Source of the DNA: a bacterium
GTDB taxonomy: Bacteria; Bacteroidota; Ignavibacteria; Kapaibacteriales; UBA961
NCBI GenBank assembly: GCA_022844575.1
Contig: JALHLL010000102.1
Span: 1 to 11,524, forward strand
Direction: 5' to 3'
DNA length: 11,524 nucleotides
This document shows positions 6,030 to 11,524 of this stretch, in pieces. Position 1 is the stretch's first letter. The number at the start of each line of letters is the position of its first letter. Position numbers and translations under genes: made by a program. The notes beneath the pieces were generated by a model that was not told where the DNA came from, did not search any database, and was given only the letters and a program-made list of their open reading frames with translations.

Positions 6030-7124
6030 ATGAAGCGAATTATTAGCATACTATGTATTTTCTTATGTGTTGCACCATTATATGCAACTCGTATTAAGGA
6101 TATCGCTACCATAGAAGGTGTGGCGGGTACGCAGGTTGTGGGTTATGGTCTTGTTACGGGTTTATCGAACAATGGCGATACTCAACAATCACGTTTTACA
6201 ATTCAGACTATTACGAATATGCTGAAACGTTTTGGCGTTACCGTTCCAGCCGTTAATACACGTACACGCAATGTTGCCGCCGTAATGGTAACGGCAACAA
6301 TTCCACCCTTTTTACGGAAAGGTTCGCGTATAGATGTACAGGTCTCATCATTGGGCGATGCACGGTCATTGCAGGGTGGTGTGCTTATCATGACACCACT
6401 CTCTACAGCCGATGGTACTTTATTGGCTATGGCACAGGGTGGCTTATCAGTAGGCGGGTATGATTTTCAGCAGGATGGCAGTCGCGTAGGGCGCAACTTT
6501 GTAGCAAGCGGTCGTGTGCCGAACGGCGGTATTATTGAGCAAGAAGTACGTGGCGAGTTTGTACAAAATCAATTAGTAAGAATCGTTTTGCGTGAACCCG
6601 ATTTTACAACAGCTACTCGGGTGGCAACAGCCGTTAATGGTTCGCCCGGGCTCACGAATGCTGCGGGAGCTATTGATGCAGCAACAGTTGAAGTAAAAAT
6701 TCCGGCAGGGCAAACCCCGCAACAAATTGTACAAACTATCGCACAGATAGAAGCGTTACAGGTGATAAGCGATCCCTATGCACGTGTTGTTATCAATGAG
6801 CGAACAGGTACTATAGTTGTTGGTGGCGCTGTGCAATTACTGCCTGCCGTTGTGGCGCACGGTTCTTTGGAAATACAAATTCAAAGAACAACCACGCAAC
6901 CGCAACAAGCACCGTTTACGGCACAACAACCGAGACAGGTGCAAAATTCGGCACTTTCGGCACAGGAAGAGGAATATCCTCCGGTTGTGCTTCCGGCTAC
7001 AACTACTGTGCAGGATATGGCAAATGCTTTGAATTTGTTGAAAGTAAAACCGCGTGATTTAATTGCAATTATGCAGGCATTAAAAGAAGCGGGTTCTTTA
7101 CAAGGCGAGTTAATTATCCAATAA
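6030..7124 (+). CDS. flgI: Flagellar P-ring protein FlgI
   Basis: A 364-residue periplasmic protein of normal length that forms the P ring in the peptidoglycan layer. The signal peptide (1-19, MKRIISILCIFLCVAPLYA) is followed by the near-invariant mature start TRIKDIATIEGV and GYGLVTGLSNNGD. Further signatures are NVAAVMVTATIPPFLRKGSR, IDVQVSSLGDARSLQGG, GRVPNGGIIEQEV, and VVINERTGTIVVGG. The C-terminus has PRDLIAIMQALKEAGSLQGE. A Gln- and Pro-rich stretch near 290-315 sits where FlgI normally has a variable QP-rich loop, so I do not treat it as an insertion. Its stop is separated by one base from the flgJ start, which suggests translational coupling. Confidence 0.96.
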   Translation: MKRIISILCIFLCVAPLYATRIKDIATIEGVAGTQVVGYGLVTGLSNNGDTQQSRFTIQTITNMLKRFGVTVPAVNTRTRNVAAVMVTATIPPFLRKGSRIDVQVSSLGDARSLQGGVLIMTPLSTADGTLLAMAQGGLSVGGYDFQQDGSRVGRNFVASGRVPNGGIIEQEVRGEFVQNQLVRIVLREPDFTTATRVATAVNGSPGLTNAAGAIDAATVEVKIPAGQTPQQIVQTIAQIEALQVISDPYARVVINERTGTIVVGGAVQLLPAVVAHGSLEIQIQRTTTQPQQAPFTAQQPRQVQNSALSAQEEEYPPVVLPATTTVQDMANALNLLKVKPRDLIAIMQALKEAGSLQGELIIQ

Positions 7125-7125
7125 T

Positions 7126-8049
7126 ATGAAATCCATTACTCCCGACATATCGCTTAATTCGGCTACGCTTTTGGAAGGGCGTTTGCGCGATACGGAACGT
7201 TTGGCAACAGCAAAAACGGATCCTTCGCATTTATCGGATGAGGAAAAATATAATTATGCAAAAGCGGCAAGAGGTTTCGAGAGTTTATTTGTTTCGATGT
7301 TATTCAAACAAATGCGCGAATCGCTTACCGATGAGGATGAAAAAAAAGAAGAAGGTGATTTGAGTTTTGGTGCCGATACCTTAAACGGTCTTACGGATAT
7401 GCAATTCGGCGATTATGTAGCGCGCGGGGGGCACGGTATAGGTATTGCGGAACTTATTTATAAACAAATGACAAAGGGCGAGCAATTGCCCATGATTTCG
7501 GTAGAATTACCGACTATGAAGGGTACTAAAAATGATGCTCCCGATCCGGAACCGATTATTCCCGATACGGTACATAAAAAAAGTAATCCCAAACCGATTA
7601 TTCCTTCATCCGATAAAGATATATCGGGTATGGGTGATAATTTTTTGGAAAGGGTAGGAAAAAGAATAAGCCAATATGAACCGATGATAATGCAGGCGGC
7701 GCGCAAGCACAATGTACCCGATACTCTTATTCGTGCCGTTATAACGGCGGAATCGGCGGGCAGACATGATGCGGTTTCTCCTGACGGTGCAAAAGGGCTT
7801 ATGCAGCTGATGGATGGCACGGCTGCGGGGCTTGGAGTGAAAAATTCTCTCGATCCGGCACAGAATATAGAAGGCGGAACAAAATATTTGCGACAGATGC
7901 TTGATGAATTTGACGGAGATATTTCTTTGGCTCTTGCCGCCTATAATGCGGGTCCCGGTGCGGTAAAAAAACATGGTGGTATTCCGCCCTATAAAGAAAC
8001 TCGGGCTTATGTCCGAAAAATAACCCGCTATCTCGGAGATCAAGGATGA
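7126..8049 (+). CDS. flgJ: FlgJ rod-binding protein fused to an SLT lytic transglycosylase
   Basis: A 307-residue, two-domain protein. Residues about 44-115 are the FlgJ rod-binding/rod-cap domain (AARGFESLFVSMLFKQMRES, then GGHGIGIAELIYKQM). A Pro-rich linker follows with a repeated DPEPIIP and NPKPIIP. Residues about 183-302 form an SLT-family lytic transglycosylase, which cleaves peptidoglycan so the rod can pass. The catalytic Glu is probably Glu209 in TAESAGRHDAVS; GAKGLMQLM, NIEGGTKYLRQML and ALAAYNAGPGAV match the family. In Escherichia and Salmonella the fused domain is a glucosaminidase instead, so the enzyme module differs. There is no signal peptide, consistent with export through the flagellar apparatus. 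Confidence 0.92.
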   Translation: MKSITPDISLNSATLLEGRLRDTERLATAKTDPSHLSDEEKYNYAKAARGFESLFVSMLFKQMRESLTDEDEKKEEGDLSFGADTLNGLTDMQFGDYVARGGHGIGIAELIYKQMTKGEQLPMISVELPTMKGTKNDAPDPEPIIPDTVHKKSNPKPIIPSSDKDISGMGDNFLERVGKRISQYEPMIMQAARKHNVPDTLIRAVITAESAGRHDAVSPDGAKGLMQLMDGTAAGLGVKNSLDPAQNIEGGTKYLRQMLDEFDGDISLALAAYNAGPGAVKKHGGIPPYKETRAYVRKITRYLGDQG

Positions 8050-8068
8050 TCGTGCCGGGTTATAAATA

Positions 8069-8530
8069 ATGTATAACAATTTAACAGATAATATTCTCAT
8101 GGATGATTTACTTAAAACATTGCAGGATCAGGCAGGAATGATTCGGGAGCTTATTCGCTCCGCAGAAGACCAACAAGAAGCCCTTGTACATTTACGTGCC
8201 GATGATTTGGAAAAAATAACACATCGCCAAACGGAACTGCTTTTGCTTATGCAACAAAAAGAGCGTTTACGTTGGCATATAGTACATTCCGATTTGGGGG
8301 TTAATAAACAAGATGCACCTCGCGCCACATTATCGGAATTATTAACAACAATGCAGGAATATGAACAAGAAATGTACGGATCAGTCAGAAATGAATTGGC
8401 GGCTTTACTTGCACGTTTACAACAATTAAATAATACAAACAGATTGCTTGCTCAAAGGGCAAGAAATTCCACTTCGCATATTCTTGATTTTATGCGCGAC
8501 AATGTATCGGTGTGTAATGTACAGGTATAA
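8069..8530 (+). CDS. flgN: FlgN-type export chaperone for FlgK and FlgL
   Basis: A 153-residue, mostly helical cytoplasmic protein fitting the FlgN family, which binds FlgK and FlgL and delivers them to the export gate. The N-terminal helices contain LLKTLQDQAGMIREL and EALVHLRADDLEKITHRQTE, the usual FlgN pattern, followed by LLLLMQQKERLRWHI. The C-terminal half is coiled-coil-like, with LLARLQQLNNTNRLLAQRA. Sequence identity in this family is low, so position directly before flgK is an important part of the call. The start may be 8069 or the in-frame ATG at 8099, which would remove ten residues (MYNNLTDNIL); neither has a clear ribosome site. Its stop codon lies inside a hairpin (8520-8541). 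Confidence 0.82.
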   Translation: MYNNLTDNILMDDLLKTLQDQAGMIRELIRSAEDQQEALVHLRADDLEKITHRQTELLLLMQQKERLRWHIVHSDLGVNKQDAPRATLSELLTTMQEYEQEMYGSVRNELAALLARLQQLNNTNRLLAQRARNSTSHILDFMRDNVSVCNVQV

Positions 8531-8541
8531 AGAAACCTGTA
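8520..8541 (+). repeat. Hairpin at the flgN-flgK junction
   Basis: TACAGGT (8520-8526) and ACCTGTA (8535-8541) are exact reverse complements around an eight-base A-rich loop (8527-8534). The flgN stop codon (8528-8530) lies in the loop. The following bases are T-rich but broken (TTTATTG), so strong termination is unlikely. A partial terminator or an RNA-processing site that sets flgK-flgL levels against the upstream genes is possible. It lies 27 bases before the flgK ATG. Confidence 0.5.
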
Positions 8542-8567
8542 TTTATTGAAATAAAGAAGATAGTAAT

Positions 8568-10007
8568 ATGGGAAATTTTGGCGGTCTCGAAATAGGTAAA
8601 CGTGCACTTATAGCACAACGCTTCGGTATGGAAGTGACAAGCAACAATATTGCTAATGTCAATACCCCGGGGTATGCAAGGCAAAGAGTGGAATTCGGCG
8701 AAACGGATCCGCAATTGCTTCCCGGTGGTGCCGGATATATAGGAACGGGTGTTGAAGTTGCCAATGTGCGATTATTTCGCGAAGAATATTTCGACCGTGA
8801 AATCAGAAATAATCTATCAAGAAAATCGGGTTTTGAAAATGATGGTTCGATGATGGAAAGAATTGAAACAATTCTTAAAGAACCCTCCGAAAACGGGCTT
8901 GATACATCATTAAATAAATTTTTCAGTTCATTTCAGGAATTGGCTAATCAACCGGAAAGCATTGCACGCCGTGAATTTGTTTTAAACCAAGCGCAAACCC
9001 TTGCCGAAGAATTTAACGGAATAGCAGCACGGTTTACGGAATTACGTTCGCAAACATTGGAACGATTGACAACCACAACGGAAGAGGCGAATCGTTTAAT
9101 TGAAGGAATTACTGAATTAAATAATAAAATGACACCCCTTGTAAGTTTGGGTGCCGATGCTGGAAGTACTATTATTAATGATAGGGCGCGACTTATAGAA
9201 GAATTATCGAAACTTATCGGACCCGTTAACGCATCTATTGACGATAAGGGTTTAATGAATGTAAGTATTAACGGCACGTCAGTTGTTTCTACCGTTATAG
9301 GACACAAATTACAATTAAGAGAAACAATCAGTAATTCGGGCGAACGTACTGTTTCGATGGACGTGGCGAGCAGCACATCAGGGCAAATATTTGCCAGATT
9401 AGCACCGGGCTCGGGGGAAATTGCAAGTAATTTTAAACATTATAATGTTACGCTCGATGCACAAGATACAAGCAATGGTTTTTCCATTACTCGTTCGCTC
9501 GATTCACTTGCTCAAGCAATAGTGACTAATGTAAACGAAATTGCACAGACAGGATATGGTTTGGATGATACGACGGTTCCGAACAGATCGTTTTTTGACC
9601 CGACGGGAATAACGGCGGCAACGATAAAACTTGATGCGGCAGTAGTAGGGCAGCCGCGTAATGTTCCTGTAGCTGCAAGCGCGGGAAATCCGGGTGATAA
9701 TACGATTGCAAGGCGAATTGCTGCTCTTGCCGATGACTCGGCATTTTTATTATCGCAAACGGCAAATCAATATTATTCCAATACATTAAACAGAATTGCC
9801 ACAGCCGGAGCGGATGCGGTAAACGGTGCAAAAACAACATCATTGGTTGACCAACAATTAACCTCACAAAGAGAATCGGTGATGGGAGTAAACTTGGATG
9901 AGGAAGCATTAAGTCTTATTCGCTATCAGCGTGCCTTTGAGGCGGCGGCACGTATCGTAAATACAACAAATGAATTATTGGGAACGCTCATTAATTTGGG
10001 CAAATAA
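8568..10007 (+). CDS. flgK: Hook-filament junction protein 1, FlgK
   Basis: A 479-residue first junction protein between hook and filament, exported through the flagellar channel with FlgN help. The N-terminal rod-type motif is at about 26-38 (NNIANVNTPGYAR). The helical region typical of FlgK follows (GLDTSLNKFFSSFQELANQP, then ARREFVLNQAQTLAEEFN). The C-terminal helix has EEALSLIRYQRAFEAAARIV and ends NELLGTLINLGK. It is shorter than the enterobacterial protein (about 547 residues), the difference falling in the variable surface-exposed middle, which is common. An AAAGAAGA stretch precedes the ATG. The gap to flgL is 28 nt with no hairpin, so the two junction proteins are probably co-translated from one message. 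Confidence 0.95.
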   Translation: MGNFGGLEIGKRALIAQRFGMEVTSNNIANVNTPGYARQRVEFGETDPQLLPGGAGYIGTGVEVANVRLFREEYFDREIRNNLSRKSGFENDGSMMERIETILKEPSENGLDTSLNKFFSSFQELANQPESIARREFVLNQAQTLAEEFNGIAARFTELRSQTLERLTTTTEEANRLIEGITELNNKMTPLVSLGADAGSTIINDRARLIEELSKLIGPVNASIDDKGLMNVSINGTSVVSTVIGHKLQLRETISNSGERTVSMDVASSTSGQIFARLAPGSGEIASNFKHYNVTLDAQDTSNGFSITRSLDSLAQAIVTNVNEIAQTGYGLDDTTVPNRSFFDPTGITAATIKLDAAVVGQPRNVPVAASAGNPGDNTIARRIAALADDSAFLLSQTANQYYSNTLNRIATAGADAVNGAKTTSLVDQQLTSQRESVMGVNLDEEALSLIRYQRAFEAAARIVNTTNELLGTLINLGK

Positions 10008-10035
10008 TATTTTCATGAATAATGAGTAAAATACC

Positions 10036-11031
10036 ATGAGAATAACACAGAACTCGCAAGCTCTTAATTATAATACCAGTATTCTGGAATTGCAGGAAAG
10101 AGTGGATAGAGGACAAACGAAAATCACCACCGGATTAAATTATGAGAAATTATCCGAACAACCGAAAACAGTTGTTGATATTCAGCAATTAACAAATTTG
10201 GTTGAGAGAAATACACGATTTTCCACTTCATTGGATGAAGTATCGAATGAAATGTATGCGGGTGAATATGCTGCCGAACAAATAGCGGCAAAGGTACAGG
10301 ATATAAGACAATTGGCTATTGATGCCTCGAAACATACAAGTTATGATAAAATGCCGGTACTCGGTCAGCAAATTTTGCAGCGATTAACAGATATGGTAGG
10401 TGATGCAAATAGCGACTTTGGCGGCAGATTTGTGTTTGCGGGTACTAAAAATACACCACAATCATTAGCTGCAATTCCGCCGGCAACAAACAATTTACCC
10501 TTTGAACTAATACAGGAAGCGCCGACGGCAGATAATCCTTCAGGGTATCGGGTTATTTTTAAAGGTAATAATGAAAATCGTCTGGTTGATAAATCCATCG
10601 GCTCACCGGAACAGATGAATATTACATCTGACGACGCTTTCGGCGGAAACGGCACCGAAATTTTCGATACGATAATAGATATTTATAATAAGCTGACATA
10701 CAGATCGGACGGTGTGCCTCGTGATGACGATGAGGTTTTTACGGTTGAAGACCAGCGAATTTTGCAGGGATATGTGCAAACGATAAGTAACCAGGCCGAA
10801 CGACTTGATGAAGAAATTGGTCGTTATGCCTACAGAAGAAGCCGTCTGGAAGCTATTTCCGTTCAGTTAACGGAAGAAAATACTCGATTAAAAGAGTTGC
10901 GTTCGCAACTTGAGGATACGAATATGCCTGCTACGATATTACAACTGAAACGTGACCAAAATGCTTATGAATACGCGCTCAATGTCGGTTCGCGGCTTTT
11001 CCAAACATCACTGCTTGATTTTTTGAGGTAA
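10036..11031 (+). CDS. flgL: Hook-filament junction protein 3, FlgL
   Basis: A 331-residue second junction protein, close to the usual length (about 317 in Escherichia). It shares the flagellin-like terminal helices: MRITQNSQALNYNTSI with ITTGLNYEKLSEQP at the start, and RLKELRSQLEDTNMPATILQ followed by YEYALNVGSRLFQTSLLDFL at the end. FGGRFVFAGTKNTPQS near 130-150 is the classic FlgL turn into the variable domain, distinguishing it from flagellin. It has no signal peptide, as expected for type III export. It is the last gene of the block; a strong hairpin-T-tract terminator follows about 57 bases later. No fliW, csrA or flagellin gene follows in this window. Confidence 0.94.
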   Translation: MRITQNSQALNYNTSILELQERVDRGQTKITTGLNYEKLSEQPKTVVDIQQLTNLVERNTRFSTSLDEVSNEMYAGEYAAEQIAAKVQDIRQLAIDASKHTSYDKMPVLGQQILQRLTDMVGDANSDFGGRFVFAGTKNTPQSLAAIPPATNNLPFELIQEAPTADNPSGYRVIFKGNNENRLVDKSIGSPEQMNITSDDAFGGNGTEIFDTIIDIYNKLTYRSDGVPRDDDEVFTVEDQRILQGYVQTISNQAERLDEEIGRYAYRRSRLEAISVQLTEENTRLKELRSQLEDTNMPATILQLKRDQNAYEYALNVGSRLFQTSLLDFLR

Positions 11032-11087
11032 ACTAAAAATATACTTCGCCCACCTACATTGATACCGATTTTATACCTACTCCTAAT

Positions 11088-11119
11088 GGGCTAAGGGCAT
11101 TAGCTCTTTTTGCTTTCTT
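11088..11119 (+). terminator. Intrinsic terminator of the flagellar operon
   Basis: GGGCTAA (11088-11094) pairs with TTAGCTC (11100-11106) around the five-base loop GGGCA, giving a 7-bp stem with one G-T pair. It is followed directly by TTTTTGCTTTCTT. The location, 57 bases after the flgL stop and before a new promoter region, fits the end of the flagellar transcript. Confidence 0.75.
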
Positions 11120-11170
11120 ATATATTGTTCACATCATTGTTGTTTCGTAACTTCGTTATACATGAGTGTG

Positions 11171-11176
11171 TATAAT
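11171..11176 (+). promoter_or_regulatory. Possible -10 element for the MmeI-like gene
   Basis: A perfect TATAAT lies 46 bases before the proposed ATG. The hexamer at the usual -35 distance (around 11148-11153, TAACTT) is a poor match, and no extended -10 TG is correctly placed. A Bacteroidota-type arrangement, TTG (11125-11127) with TAACTTCG (11148-11155) about 20 bases on, is an alternative. Either would give a separate transcript for the restriction gene. Confidence 0.3.
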
Positions 11177-11222
11177 GGAAGTGCATACGGGCAAACTACA
11201 ACTATTCGGTAGAAAAAACACA

Positions 11223-11524
11223 ATGGCACTGAGTTGGAATGAAATAAAAGAGAGAGCCGTAAAATTCTCTAATGAATGGGCGGATACAACAAATGAGGAA
11301 GCGGATGCGAAACCGTTTTTGGTTGAATTTTTTAATGTATTCGGTATAAGCAATAAAAGGGTTGCGACTTTTGAACATCGTGTGAAAAAGTTGGATGAAA
11401 AAGATGGGTATATAGACCTGCTTTGGAAAGGAATGATCCTTATTGAAATGAAAAGTCGGGGTAAAAATCTTGATAAAGCTTACGGACAGGCAAAAGACTA
11501 TGTACACGGTTTAAAAAACCATGA
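11223..11524 (+). CDS. MmeI-like combined restriction-modification enzyme (N-terminal fragment)
   Basis: The first 100 residues of a gene cut by the window edge. The protein starts MALSWNEIKERAVKFSNEW, followed by FLVEFFNVFGISNKRVATFE, which I recognise as the N-terminus of MmeI-like (type IIL) enzymes. These single polypeptides combine an N-terminal nuclease with an adenine methyltransferase and a specificity domain. The nuclease motif is intact: Asp65, nine residues, Glu75-Met-Lys77, in the DGYIDLLW to LIEMKSRGK segment, the same D-X9-E-X-K spacing known in MmeI. LDKAYGQAKDYVHGLKNH continues the family pattern. ATG 11223 was chosen because family members begin at this Met; an in-frame ATG at 11175 overlaps the possible -10 element. 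The methyltransferase part is not visible, so cleavage activity is inferred. Confidence 0.82.
   Translation, partial: MALSWNEIKERAVKFSNEWADTTNEEADAKPFLVEFFNVFGISNKRVATFEHRVKKLDEKDGYIDLLWKGMILIEMKSRGKNLDKAYGQAKDYVHGLKNH

Noticed and set aside
6890..6990. Gln/Pro-rich stretch in FlgI as a possible insertion
   Set aside because: Total FlgI length is normal and this site is a naturally variable, QP-containing loop in the family.
9526..9909. Minus-strand frame of 127 residues inside flgK
   Set aside because: It is antisense to a well-supported gene, rich in Leu, Pro and His as expected for a shadow frame, and has no domain.
8568..10007. FlgK possibly truncated, being shorter than the enterobacterial protein
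   Set aside because: Both conserved terminal regions are present and the frame is intact. The length difference lies in the variable middle part, which varies widely among species.
11202..11507. Minus-strand frame of 101 residues antisense to the MmeI-like gene
   Set aside because: The plus-strand frame has a clear family match and a nuclease motif; the antisense translation shows only random aromatic-rich composition.
1..11524. CRISPR array, tRNA, rRNA, insertion sequence or attachment site
   Set aside because: I read for regularly spaced repeats, tRNA-like arms, transposase motifs and flanking direct repeats and found none that I could support.

Overview
The window is mostly a late flagellar rod, ring and hook-junction operon from a diderm bacterium. 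The best guess is the Bacteroidota/Chlorobiota side of the FCB group (Ignavibacteria- or Kapabacteria-like). Three things support this: a secreted protein with a type IX secretion (T9SS) C-terminal sorting domain, several signal peptides cleaved before Gln, and A-rich, mostly Shine-Dalgarno-poor start regions. FlgH and FlgI (L- and P-ring proteins) show that the envelope has an outer membrane. Placement below phylum level is inference.

Layout. Positions 1-286 hold no gene, only a small dyad and a possible terminator for a gene lying off the left edge. A minus-strand gene (287-1783) encodes a T9SS-type exported protein. After a 320-base gap with two inverted repeats comes a minus-strand DUF1905/YdeI-OmdA protein (2104-2583). 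A divergent intergenic region follows. It carries a near-consensus sigma-54 element (2811-2826) facing right, into the flagellar genes.

The plus-strand flagellar block runs from about 2876 to 11031: an unrecognised small gene, then flgF, flgG, flgA, flgH, flgI, flgJ (rod-binding domain fused to an SLT lytic transglycosylase), flgN, flgK and flgL. Gaps are 1 to 57 nt and the first two genes overlap, so this is probably one transcript. It ends in a good intrinsic terminator at 11088-11119. The genes form an assembly series: FlgF and FlgG build the rod, FlgJ opens the peptidoglycan and caps the rod, FlgA chaperones the FlgI P ring, FlgH makes the L ring, and FlgN delivers the hook-filament junction proteins FlgK and FlgL.

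At the right edge a new plus-strand gene begins (11223, cut by the window). It encodes an MmeI-like combined restriction-modification enzyme with an intact D-X9-E-X-K nuclease motif, so a defence gene lies directly beside the flagellar operon.

I see no tRNA, rRNA, CRISPR array, insertion sequence or attachment site. The flagellar genes look conventional. The less expected points are the unknown first gene with its long out-of-frame overlap, the FlgJ-SLT architecture, a FlgH without a convincing lipobox, and the candidate sigma-54 promoter.
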